Position numbers and translations under genes: made by a program. A stretch of 64,000 nucleotides of DNA from Roseiarcus sp963770035 (GTDB lineage: Bacteria; Pseudomonadota; Alphaproteobacteria; Rhizobiales; Beijerinckiaceae). Below, piece after piece: positions 52,133 through 60,330 of the stretch; positions within the stretch are counted from its first letter, which is position 1, and each line of letters begins with the position of its first letter. The DNA lies in contig CAVYON010000053.1 of NCBI GenBank assembly GCA_963770035.1, positions 372,001-436,000 of the forward strand, read 5' to 3'. The notes under the pieces were generated by a model. The model saw only the letters and a program-made list of their open reading frames with translations. It made no database searches and was not told the origin of the DNA.

Positions 52133-52426
52133 CTATAGAAGCTCTTTACTTGAAAAGCCCTTCTCTGATTTTCTCTTTGCCTCAAGCAATACTCCTACGG
52201 TCCGATCGCTGAACCATAGCTTTTCAATTATTTCGATAGAAAATGGTGCCTCTTTGGGATAGTATTTTGCCCACTTTCCGGCTATATCGACAGCATCATG
52301 AAAATCATGAAATTTACCAACCGATTTCTGATCTTTATCTACTACGCAATATATGACTCCTATGCCATTGTAAAACTCATCAAACGCATCGTTCCCAACT
52401 GGAGAAGTAATTGCCTTTTCTAACAT
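52133..52426 (-). CDS. Small AT-rich hypothetical protein
   Basis: A 97-residue soluble protein (MLEKAITSPVGNDAFDEFYN at the start; HDFHDAVDIAGKWAKYYPKE and FSIEIIEKLWFSDRTVGVL later). It has no signal peptide or recognisable motif. The ATG at 52426 has a very strong AAGGAGG site. Base composition is clearly AT-richer than the window average, which with the phage-like thyX behind it points to a recently acquired pair. Function unknown. Confidence 0.65.
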   Translation of the reverse strand: MLEKAITSPVGNDAFDEFYNGIGVIYCVVDKDQKSVGKFHDFHDAVDIAGKWAKYYPKEAPFSIEIIEKLWFSDRTVGVLLEAKRKSEKGFSSKELL

Positions 52427-52503
52427 GCGATCCTCCTTCGCCTGAATTCTGTGCTCCAAGTTTCAATTCTTCGTACGATGTTTCGTGCTGATTGATTCAG
52501 CAA

Positions 52504-52580
52504 CTCCTTGCGGATCTAGGCTCGGCTTACGACTGCCGGGATTCTTCGCGTAGTATGGAAAGATCGCGTGACAGTCATCG
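52504..52580 (-). promoter_or_regulatory. Shared upstream motif, copy 1
   Basis: On the plus strand the block contains CCTTGCGGATC, then CCGGGATTCTTCGCGTAGTA. A similar block occurs at 53930-53992. Both lie 65-140 bases ahead of a minus-strand gene start, which suggests a common regulatory region. Confidence 0.45.
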
Positions 52581-52688
52581 CGATACCTAAGGCTTTCTTT
52601 GGCATTTTGCGGAAAGAAAGAGACTCTAGCCGTTCACCTCTCTCCCGGATTCTTGCTTGCAAAGAGCGTTTCACTCTTGATTGGATAG

Positions 52689-53207
52689 TTACTTAGCGTA
52701 GCCGACAAAGTAGATGCCGATGACGTTATTCTGGGCGTCGCGGATCGGCTCATAGCCGGTCATGTACGGCTTGCCGAGGATGTTCGCGTCTCCGTAGTAG
52801 GCTTCGCCCTTGCGGATCACGCCGATCACCGGCCCCTTGGGATCGAGGACGGTTCCTGTGGCGCGCGAACCGTCGTCCTTCTTCACGTTCGTCGCGACGC
52901 GAATGAAGTCGTCGTCCGACTTGACAAACAACGTGGCGACGCCACCGTGCTCCTTGACCACTGCGTCCACGACGTCGAACGAGTTGTTGATCTTGGTGGA
53001 CCCGAAATAGAGGGCGGGCGCATCTTTTCCGCCAACAGGGTCGACGCCCTCAATCTTCGGCGCACCCAAAGCTCCTGTCTTGGCCATGAGTGCGGCCATC
53101 GAGGCCCTGGCGTTATCCGCTTGGGCAAGGGCAATGCCTGGCTCAAAAATCGCCATTGAAACGCTGCATCCGGCTAACAGGCCGAGCAGAAAACTTCTTC
53201 TTTTCAT
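52689..53207 (-). CDS. Exported Cache-domain protein
   Basis: A 172-residue periplasmic protein consisting of a signal peptide (FLLGLLAGCSVSMAIFEPGI, ending ALAQ) and a Cache domain of the Cache_3/Cache_2 fusion kind. The core is YFGSTKINNSFDVVDAVVKE, GVATLFVKSDDDFIRVATNV, GPVIGVIRKGEAYYGDANIL and PYMTGYEPIRDAQNNVIGIY. Such domains sense small ligands ahead of chemoreceptors and kinases; here no signalling module is attached, so it may act as a free ligand-binding protein. The AGGAGA-type site before the ATG at 53207 supports the start. Confidence 0.88.
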   Translation of the reverse strand: MKRRSFLLGLLAGCSVSMAIFEPGIALAQADNARASMAALMAKTGALGAPKIEGVDPVGGKDAPALYFGSTKINNSFDVVDAVVKEHGGVATLFVKSDDDFIRVATNVKKDDGSRATGTVLDPKGPVIGVIRKGEAYYGDANILGKPYMTGYEPIRDAQNNVIGIYFVGYAK

Positions 53208-53399
53208 GGGCGTCTCCTGTTAAAGACCACCTGTTTGACCGACAGTTGCGTGCATGAATTGATGTTTTTCTTGGGTACATTCGCCAGACTATTTGCTCTG
53301 GCGTTGTTATTTAGACCGTGCCCGCAGTAGCGTTGCTCAACGGTATTTTGCGCTCACGCCGCGCACCGCCCCTTCGGGATCCACAACGGGCGGTGCTTG

Positions 53400-53864
53400 T
53401 TAAATCGTCCAGGTCACGTCGTTCTCCATCACATATCCGTATCGCCCTGGCTCTAGCGAAGGCTCGGGCGTGATCAGATAGAGCGCCGATCCTGAAATCC
53501 CCTTGTATTTCCCGGTGCCGCCGATGAGCTTGAATGTGGCGCCGTCAAAGGACGTGAAGACATGGTCGCCATCGCGGTCGGTTTGCGTGCAGGCCCCGTA
53601 GCGTTTGGGCTTGCCGCCGCTGATGGCCGAGAGCATCAGGCAATCGGCGTTCATCGCGTCGAATGCGGGCTGCCCCACGGCGTTTCGGCTGACGCCGATC
53701 ATTTCCACGAGGGATTCCGAGGCGCCGTCGCCAAGATATTGGGTGTCGATCAGCCGGCCTGTATAATGAATCACGTAGGACGTCTCGCTAGTCGCAGGGA
53801 GGACAGCGGTTCCAGCCAAAACCGGCGCTGCGGCATACACCGAGACAGCGGTGAGCGCCGTCAT
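53400..53864 (-). CDS. Secreted beta-barrel protein with GGTGKY motif (second copy)
   Basis: A 154-residue exported protein. The signal peptide is MTALTAVSVYAAAPVLAG from the ATG at 53864. The conserved part reads TDRDGDHVFTSFDGATFKLI followed by GGTGKYKGISGSALY, matching the motif of the protein at 1451-1945. A CLMLSAISGG cysteine and an ACTQTD cysteine are also shared. Related proteins are annotated as allene-oxide-cyclase-barrel-like with unknown ligand. It is divergent from a wHTH-TPR regulator at 54245, which could control it. Confidence 0.75.
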   Translation of the reverse strand: MTALTAVSVYAAAPVLAGTAVLPATSETSYVIHYTGRLIDTQYLGDGASESLVEMIGVSRNAVGQPAFDAMNADCLMLSAISGGKPKRYGACTQTDRDGDHVFTSFDGATFKLIGGTGKYKGISGSALYLITPEPSLEPGRYGYVMENDVTWTI

Positions 53865-54244
53865 GATCACAACCCCCGAATTTGCATTGATCCGGAATCC
53901 CGCGTGTGCTGCCTTATTTCCCGACCCCTTGCGGATCCGGTGGATTCGGGTTGCGCCTACCCGGATTCTTTGCGTAGTATCGAACAGTCGCATAACATCC
54001 AGCGCGGGATCAGCGTGAGACGTCGGGAGGAAATTGCCGCGAACCCAGGCCCACCCCGCGATCCGAACGCTGAGGCGCAAGTCGGGTTGCAGGATTTCCG
54101 CTAAGACCATCGGTCTTGTCCTCACCGTGCGACGCCGTGCGAAGCCATGGACAAGGACACAATCTGCGGCTCGCGCGGATGAAAGTCCTAAAAAAGATCC
54201 GAAAAAGTTCCGAACAATCGCCGACAGCATGACAGTTTTTGAAG
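53865..54244. other. Divergent intergenic region with shared motif, copy 2
   Basis: It lies between the beta-barrel gene and the wHTH-TPR regulator. The block 53930-53992 (CCCTTGCGGATCC, then CCCGGATTCTTTGCGTAGTA) resembles 52504-52580. The segment nearest the regulator start has AT-rich text (AAAAAAGATCCGAAAAAGTT) that may hold its promoter. No gene is visible inside. Confidence 0.5.
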
Positions 54245-55792
54245 ATGATCTTTTCGCTGGGGCCATTTCGTCTAGACACTCAGGATGGCCTGCTGCTACG
54301 CGGAAACGAGCCTGTTGCGCTTGGCCGCCGCGCAATCGCCTTGCTGCGGGCGTTGGTTGAGAAGCCTGGCGCACTCCTTTCGAAGGACGCGCTGATCGAA
54401 GCCGGATGGTCCAGCCAATCCGTCGAGGAAAGCAACCTCACGGTTCAGATCGCAGCGTTACGCCGGGTGCTCAGCACGACCCCCGGCGGCGACCGTTGGA
54501 TCGAGACCCTGCCCGGTCGCGGCTATCGATTCACCGGGCCGCTCGTCCCGGAGGCGCAGAGGGCCGCGCCCGAGAAATGCGCCGCACCGCGACTCTCGAT
54601 GGTCGTCTTACCGTTCGCCAATATCGGCGGCGATCTTGAGCAGGAGCATTTCGTCGACGGGGTGACGGAGAGCCTCACGACCGATCTGTCTCGGATACGC
54701 GGCGCGGTCGTTATTGCGCGCAACACGGCTTTTACCTACAAAAACAAGCCGCTCGACGCGAAGCAGATCGGCCGAGAGTTGAACGTCCGCTATGTTCTGG
54801 AGGGCAGTGTCCAGCGCGGCGGGGATCGCATGCGCGTCAACGTCCAACTCATCGACGCCGAGACGAGCAGTCATCTGTGGGCCGAGCGGTTCGACAAGCC
54901 CCTCGGAGACCTCTTCGACATGCAGGACGAAATCGTCGCGCGCCTGGCGAACGCGCTGAATGCGCAACTCATCGCCGCCGAGGCGCGACGCGCTGAACAG
55001 GCGCCCACCCCCGACTCGATCGACCTCCATTTTCAGGGTCTGGCTTGGCTCAACAAGGGCAGGACTCCGCAAACAATTGCCCAGGCGCGCAGCTTCTTCG
55101 ATCGCGCGCTCACCGCCGACCCGCACAATGTCGAGGCGCTGATTGAAGCGGCGCGAGCCGATGGATACTCGGCCACGCTTTTCTTAGTAAGCGACCCCGC
55201 CGCGACCTTGGCATCGGCGAACGCCAAGCTGACCAAAGCCCTGTCGTTGGCGCCAGATCATCCGCGCGGACACATGTGGCTTGGATATATCGAGATATTC
55301 ACCAAGCACGCCGCACGTGGCATCACGGAATGTGAACATGCGTTGACGCTGGATCGGAACCTTGCGGGCGCCCATGCCATTATCGGGATGGGTAAGATTT
55401 TCGTCGGACGCCCTGAGGAAACCGAGACCCATATTCTTGAGGCCCTCCGGCTCAGCCCGCGCGATACATTGGCTTACACTTGGATGTCGTATGTCGCCGT
55501 CGCGAAGAGAGCCATCGGAAGTTACGAGGAGGCGTTGACCTGGTGTCGGCGGTCGATCGAGGCCAATCGGAATCATCCTACGGCGTGGATTCAGTTGACT
55601 GCGGCGCTCGCGCAGCTCGGTCGACGGGACGAGGCGCGTTCCGCAGCCCAGGCCATTCTCGAGTGCTCTCCCGCCTTCACCCTCTCTCGCGCCCGCGCCG
55701 CGTGGATGATGTTCAGCGACGACCCGACATTCCTGGCCCGCGCTGAGCAAACTCTCAAGGGCTTGCGCGATACCGGAATCCCCGAACAATGA
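54245..55792 (+). CDS. Winged-helix (OmpR-type) regulator with TPR C-terminus
   Basis: A 515-residue regulator of the CadC/adenylate-cyclase-related class. Residues 1-100 form an OmpR/PhoB-type winged helix (LGPFRLDTQDGLLLRGNEPV, EESNLTVQIAALRRVL, WIETLPGRGYRFTGPL). A domain of the TolB-N/FlgO kind follows (VVLPFANIGGDLEQEHFVDG, ELNVRYVLEGSVQRGGDRMR). Residues 260-515 have TPR helices (GRTPQTIAQARSFFDRALTA). There is no receiver domain or membrane segment, so it may sense a ligand through the TPRs. An in-frame TTG at 54239 is the alternative start. Confidence 0.88.
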   Translation: MIFSLGPFRLDTQDGLLLRGNEPVALGRRAIALLRALVEKPGALLSKDALIEAGWSSQSVEESNLTVQIAALRRVLSTTPGGDRWIETLPGRGYRFTGPLVPEAQRAAPEKCAAPRLSMVVLPFANIGGDLEQEHFVDGVTESLTTDLSRIRGAVVIARNTAFTYKNKPLDAKQIGRELNVRYVLEGSVQRGGDRMRVNVQLIDAETSSHLWAERFDKPLGDLFDMQDEIVARLANALNAQLIAAEARRAEQAPTPDSIDLHFQGLAWLNKGRTPQTIAQARSFFDRALTADPHNVEALIEAARADGYSATLFLVSDPAATLASANAKLTKALSLAPDHPRGHMWLGYIEIFTKHAARGITECEHALTLDRNLAGAHAIIGMGKIFVGRPEETETHILEALRLSPRDTLAYTWMSYVAVAKRAIGSYEEALTWCRRSIEANRNHPTAWIQLTAALAQLGRRDEARSAAQAILECSPAFTLSRARAAWMMFSDDPTFLARAEQTLKGLRDTGIPEQ

Positions 55793-56297
55793 CCGGCCGC
55801 CTCATACTCCGTCAAATTGCTGCGCTCCAGTCGCGTGCGCTGCTCCGCTCTGGCTGGGCGTTTCCCCCACTAGCGGGACCAACCGCAATGGCGGCAAAGA
55901 GTGGGATAGGACCCATTCGCCAAGCCGCCAGCCTAAGTCCGCTTTTATGAAGGGTTTCGGATGCCGGCCCTGACGCGGGCGGAGGTGCGGGCCGGAGGGC
56001 CGGCGTCCGAAAGCCTCAAGGGGAGGAAACCGCGGGACGGTGAGCGTCCGGCGCCGCCGGGCCGCTATGGGGATTTGGCCCTCGGTGGCGCCGCGCGGTA
56101 CGGCCGCAGCGGGGCTTTTGCGGAGGGCGCGAGGGCGACGGACGAGCCCAGGATCAGCCGAGTAGCATAGGCGCGCCTTTCGGCGGCGCGGAGGCGCGCG
56201 AGGTTGGACGCGGCCGTCGGCTCGGGCGCGAACGGAGCGGCGCCGGGGAAGGTCCTCGTTGAGCAAAGGTCGGGGATGGCGCGGGCCGGGGCGGGGG

Positions 56298-57539
56298 TCA
56301 TGAGGAGTTGATTCCGGCGGGTTCGGCGGTGAAGCTGCGAGGACGAGCGCCACGGGCGAACATCTCGATGATGCGCATGCGACCGCCGCAGCAGGGACAG
56401 ATCCTGGCCATGTCTTGCGTCGTGGCGGGTTCGGGGCCGGTCGTGGCGCCGCTTGCGTCGGTTTCGGGGCGAGGCCGAGCGGTCGCGTTGGAGGCCGCGA
56501 TCAGGTCCCGCAGGCGCCCGATGGTTGCGGCGCGTCCGGGGCTGGCGAGGAAGCCGTAGTGGCGGATGCGGTGGAAGCCGCTGGGCAGCACGTGGAGAAG
56601 GAAGCGGCGGATGAACTCGCCGGCCGCGAGCGTCATCGGCTTGATCCAGGCTTTGCCGGGGACCTCGCCGCGGGCGCGATAATCCTTCCAGCGGAAGGTG
56701 ACGCCCTTCTCGTCGAGCGCGATGAGCCTGGAGTTCGAGATCGCGACGCGGTGGGTGTAGCGCGACAGGTAGGCGAGGACGGCCTTCGGCCCGGCGAACG
56801 GCCTCTTGGCGTAGACAACCCATTCCGAGCGGCGCAATGGCGCGAGGGCGGCGTCGAAGGCGGCTTTATCGGCGAGCGCGGCAAGGTTGCCGAAGAAGAC
56901 GAGGCGTCCGGCCGCATGCAGGGCTGCGAGCCCTTCGAGGAAGAGCCGACGGAACAGGCGGGAGAGCACCCGCACCGGCAGAAAGAAGCCGCGCTTGCAG
57001 GCGACCCAGCGCGACCCGTCCGGCGAAACACCGCCGCCGGGAACGATCACGTGGACGTGGGGATGGTGGGTCATCGCCGAGCCCCAGGTGTGCAGTACGG
57101 CGGTCAGGCCGATGCGCGCGCCCAGATGCTTCGGGTCGGCGGCGATGGTGGTCAGCGTCTCCGCGGCGGTCCTGAACAGGAGGTCGTAGACGGCCGCCTT
57201 GTTCTGGGACGCGATCGTGCCGATCGCGGCCGGCAGGGTGAAGACGACGTGATAGTACGGAGCCGGCAGAAGCTCGGCCTCACGGTCTTCGAGCCATCGC
57301 CGTGCGGCGGCCGCCTGGCACTTCGGGCAGTGGCGATTGCGGCAGGAATTGTAGGCGATCCGCTCGTGCGCGCAGTCCTCGCAGCGCTCGACGTGTCCGC
57401 CGAGCGCGGCGGTGCGACAGGTCTCGATCGCCGACATGACCTTCAACTGGTCGAGGCTCACGTGCCCGGCGTTGGCCTTTCGCCACGCCGCCCCGTGGGC
57501 GCGAAAGACGTCGGCGACCTCCAGGGGAGGCCGCGCCAC
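56298..57539 (-). CDS. IS91 family transposase (HUH/Y-type)
   Basis: A 413-residue rolling-circle transposase. An N-terminal zinc-binding region (HVERCEDCAHERIAYNSCRN, then HCPKCQAAAARRWL) precedes the HUH motif MTHHPHVHVIVPGGG. The tyrosine for nicking lies in LSRYTHRVAISNSRL. The C-terminal CPCCGGRMRIIEMF is also typical. It is complete in length and appears intact. The start is 10 bases from the stop of the recombinase gene, so both are coexpressed. Confidence 0.95.
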   Translation of the reverse strand: MARPPLEVADVFRAHGAAWRKANAGHVSLDQLKVMSAIETCRTAALGGHVERCEDCAHERIAYNSCRNRHCPKCQAAAARRWLEDREAELLPAPYYHVVFTLPAAIGTIASQNKAAVYDLLFRTAAETLTTIAADPKHLGARIGLTAVLHTWGSAMTHHPHVHVIVPGGGVSPDGSRWVACKRGFFLPVRVLSRLFRRLFLEGLAALHAAGRLVFFGNLAALADKAAFDAALAPLRRSEWVVYAKRPFAGPKAVLAYLSRYTHRVAISNSRLIALDEKGVTFRWKDYRARGEVPGKAWIKPMTLAAGEFIRRFLLHVLPSGFHRIRHYGFLASPGRAATIGRLRDLIAASNATARPRPETDASGATTGPEPATTQDMARICPCCGGRMRIIEMFARGARPRSFTAEPAGINSS

Positions 57540-57549
57540 GCGGCCGTGG

Positions 57550-58425
57550 TCAGGCGGGCGGCGTTCGCTTCGTCAACTTGACGTCCAGCCGGTCCAGCGG
57601 ACTCTTGATATCGCGGACCGTGCTGACGGCGACGCGGGTGTAGAGCGCGGTCGTCTCGAGCTTCGCGTGGCCCAACAACACCTGGATCACGCGAATATCG
57701 ACGCCCTGTTCGAGCAGGTGGGTGGCGAAGCTGTGCCGCAGGGTATGAGGCGACACGCGCTTGGAGATGCCGGCCAGGTCTTTGGCGGCGGTCACGGCGC
57801 GGTTGATCTGACGCGCGGTCACCGGATTGATCGGGTTCTGGCCGGGAAAGAGCCAGACCTGCGGCCGCGCCGCCTTCCACCATTCGCGCAGGAGTTGGAG
57901 CAGTTGGGGCGACAGCATCACATCGCGGTCCCGCCGTCCCTTGCCCTGCTCGACCCGGAGCATCATGCGCCCACTGTCGATGTCGGACACCTTCAGGTTC
58001 GCGACCTCGGACACCCGGAGGCCTGCGCCGTAGGCGACGCTGAGCGCGGCCTTGTACTTGAGGCTCGGCGCGGCCTGGAGGAGACGCGCCACCTCCTCCG
58101 GGCTCAGCACGATCGGCGCCCTTCGCGGCTCGTTCACGAGCCTCAGAGGACGAACGAGGTCGGGCCGTTCGAGCGTCTCGGTGAAGAAGAACCGCAACGC
58201 GGAGATGGCGGAATTGATCGTCGGCGCGCCGATCTGTTGCTGGGCCATGTGCAGTTGAAAGCGGCGAAGGTCCTCGCTCGTCGCCGTATCCGGAGAACGG
58301 CCGAGGAACTCCGTGAAGGTCCTCACGTGCCGGACGTAGTCCTTCTGAACCTTCTCCTTGAACCGCCGCGCCGTCATGTCCTCGATCATGCGCTGCCGCA
58401 ACTGGCTGATGGAATTGTCGGACAT
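57550..58425 (-). CDS. Tyrosine recombinase/integrase of the IS91 element
   Basis: A 291-residue phage-integrase-family recombinase. The N-terminal SAM-like domain reads RRFKEKVQKDYVRHVRTFTE. The catalytic residues are R in AYGAGLRVSEVANLKV, H-x-x-R in SPHTLRHSFATHLLEQ, H in LLGHAKLETTALYTRV and the nucleophilic Y in the same stretch. Such integrases accompany many IS91-group elements in proteobacteria. The start ATG lies at 58425 and no frame damage is seen. Confidence 0.95.
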   Translation of the reverse strand: MSDNSISQLRQRMIEDMTARRFKEKVQKDYVRHVRTFTEFLGRSPDTATSEDLRRFQLHMAQQQIGAPTINSAISALRFFFTETLERPDLVRPLRLVNEPRRAPIVLSPEEVARLLQAAPSLKYKAALSVAYGAGLRVSEVANLKVSDIDSGRMMLRVEQGKGRRDRDVMLSPQLLQLLREWWKAARPQVWLFPGQNPINPVTARQINRAVTAAKDLAGISKRVSPHTLRHSFATHLLEQGVDIRVIQVLLGHAKLETTALYTRVAVSTVRDIKSPLDRLDVKLTKRTPPA

Positions 58426-58520
58426 CGAATGCTCCTGTCTCGCATGGGGTTGAACCCCACGATCTTGAGACAGGGCCGAGTCTTCCCGTTGTCCTTACCC
58501 GTACACCCTCTCCGCTCGCT

Positions 58521-59032
58521 CGCCGCCCCTACCGCGCGAGCGGTTTAGTCCCCTTGCGCACACCAGCCATTGAAACAGGCGCCAAGCGTTTGGTTTTGAC
58601 CCCCAGGACGCGCGCCGCCTGCCCGATCAGCGAAATCATCCGCACGAACAGGGGAAGCCGTCGGAGCCGTGCCCCGCCGTTCGGCTCGAGGACTCCGGAC
58701 GTTTGAGCCAGCGCCCTGCCCGGCCGATGGCGAATCCAATCGGACTTTGGTAATCCGCTCCGACGCTCGCCGGCTCGGAGCCGGCGCGCGCTTGGCCAAT
58801 CTCCGGGGAAAAGACGACGTCCGCTGCAACACTTTCCCTGCCTCGCTGGCTACGCTCGCGCACTGCGGCGGTCGCGCTGATCGGCTTCGCGCTGAACCTC
58901 GCCGGCGCGCTTGGCGCGGCCTTCTGGCTCGATCCGGCTGAGGGCAAGGAAAACGACGCCTCGCGGGCCGCCCTGGCCGAAGCGGCCCGCTCGCGCGCCA
59001 TCCTCGCGGCCAACGCTTCCGACGAACTTGCT
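58521..59032. other. Flank of the IS element, no independent gene
   Basis: From 58752 the frame of the next gene is open and encodes a membrane helix (AVALIGFALNLAGALGAAFW) before its first normal start codon at 59033. From 58521 to 58751 no gene is seen. The element may have removed the original start. Confidence 0.45.
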
Positions 59033-59545
59033 ATGCACATGGGCAGCCTCGTTTTCGGCGTGAGCACGCCGCCCGGCGCAACCGACGACGTTGCGGCGAT
59101 GCTGCACGATATCCGCACCCGGGCGCTCATGCGCCGGCACGACGGCGTGCGCAGCTATCTGGCGCTGCTCGGCGTGGCGGGCGCGATCGATTATCCGGCC
59201 GAGAAGGCCCGCTACGAGGCGCTGGTCGAGGCCGAGCGCGCCAATCTGACGCTCGAGACCTACCGCGCGGCCAACGCCTTCGAGGGCGACCTCGCCATGG
59301 CGATGGTGAAGGCGCAGGGAGGCGCGGCGATGAAGGCGATCACGCTGCAGCGCGACCGGGTGAGGGCCAAGGCGGTCGTGGCCGCCAGAAAGCAAACGCT
59401 GCTCAACGTGTCGTTGCTCGGATCGACGATCCTGTTTCTCGCCGCCATGGCCGGCGCGCCAAAGACTGTCGACGCGCCCTCGTCCAGGCGGCGCCTGCTC
59501 GCGCTCGCGGCCGCGCGCCTGGCCGATCGGAAGGTGGCCCCATGA
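59033..59545 (+). CDS. Membrane protein with terminal hydrophobic helices (5' end uncertain)
   Basis: The frame from the first standard start at 59033 encodes 170 residues. A central helical domain (MLHDIRTRALMRRHDGVRSY, AEKARYEALVEAERANLTLE) is followed by a hydrophobic helix (LLNVSLLGSTILFLAAMAG). The coding pattern clearly extends upstream to about 58760 with another membrane helix, so the true protein has a membrane span at each end. No start codon is present there. The next gene overlaps by four bases and has the same design, so the two proteins probably act together. Function unknown. Confidence 0.65.
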   Translation: MHMGSLVFGVSTPPGATDDVAAMLHDIRTRALMRRHDGVRSYLALLGVAGAIDYPAEKARYEALVEAERANLTLETYRAANAFEGDLAMAMVKAQGGAAMKAITLQRDRVRAKAVVAARKQTLLNVSLLGSTILFLAAMAGAPKTVDAPSSRRRLLALAAARLADRKVAP

Positions 59546-60311
59546 CGCTGAAGCCCGCGTTCCTGTCGCCCGGCTGGTGGTCGGTCAAGCGGCTGGCGAT
59601 CCTGATCGGCTTTCTGCTCACGGTGATCGGCGCGCTCGGACCGCATTTCTACGTCGGGCCGGTCGAGGACCGCGCCGCGGACGTCGACCAGGCCGCCAAG
59701 ACGGTTTCCGCACGCATCGACAACCTGCGCGCCGCCCAGTCGCAATATCTCCTGTTCCAGCAGATGGGCGTGCTGGTCTACGCGCTGAGCGCGACCGGCG
59801 TCGCAGCCGGCGGAACGTCGCAGGACACGACGCTGAACCGGCTCTACCAGCTCTCGCTGCTCGACCGCTCTTCCGCCGTACGGCAGATGATTGGCGAGCT
59901 GGCGCTTGCCCATAAGCTCAATTATCGCGAGACGTCGGATAAATATGCAGCCCTGATCGCGACGGCGCGCAAGGATTTCGCCCTCCCCGCCTTCCAGGCG
60001 GTCGACGATTTCGAGACCGACGCGATGGGCAAGGCCGACGCCTGGATGGCGACAATGCAAAGGGCGCTGTTCGACGCCAGCGCGCCAAAAGCGAACTCGA
60101 CGCGACGGCGGGGCGGCGCAAACTGCAGCTCCTCGTCGTGATGACGCTCGGATCGACTCTGCTCCTCGCCGCCAATCTTTTGTCCGAGAAACCCGCCGAG
60201 TCCGCCGCGCCAACACCAGCCGAAACCGCGGCCGCCGAGCGGCTGGTGGCGCTGGCGTTGGAAGAGGCGAGGGCGATGGAGGATGCGCCTCCGGGCAAGG
60301 CCGACGGCTGA
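59542..60311 (+). CDS. Membrane protein with terminal hydrophobic helices (frameshift near 60085)
   Basis: An N-terminal membrane span (LAILIGFLLTVIGALGPHFY) is followed by a long helical periplasmic region (DQAAKTVSARIDNLRAAQSQ, YQLSLLDRSSAVRQMIGELA). After QRALFDASA the frame shifts near 60085. The continuation AKSELDATAGRRKLQLLVVM, then LGSTLLLAANLLSEKPAES, supplies a C-terminal span and ends at 60311. The layout and the LLxxxxLGST(I/L)L motif mirror the upstream gene, so they are paralogues. As written, the protein ends early at 60141. The function is unknown. Confidence 0.65.
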
Positions 60312-60330
60312 AACGATTTGGGCGATTGCA

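Larger units (their letters stand above)
55793..58520 (-). mobile_element. IS91-family insertion element with tyrosine recombinase
   Basis: It holds a recombinase gene (57550-58425) followed by an HUH-type transposase gene (56298-57539), both on the minus strand. A non-coding flank of about 500 bases (55793-56297) and a hairpin GGGGTTGAACCCC near 58446 mark probable ends. The left flank begins right at the stop of the wHTH-TPR gene. IS91 elements move by rolling-circle transposition and lack inverted repeats, so exact ends cannot be set by eye. The right flank adjoins a gene that lacks a normal start. Confidence 0.8.

Noticed and set aside
55802..56353. Minus-strand frame downstream of the IS91 transposase
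   Set aside because: It is a proline/arginine-rich frame in the non-coding end of the element with no recognisable product.
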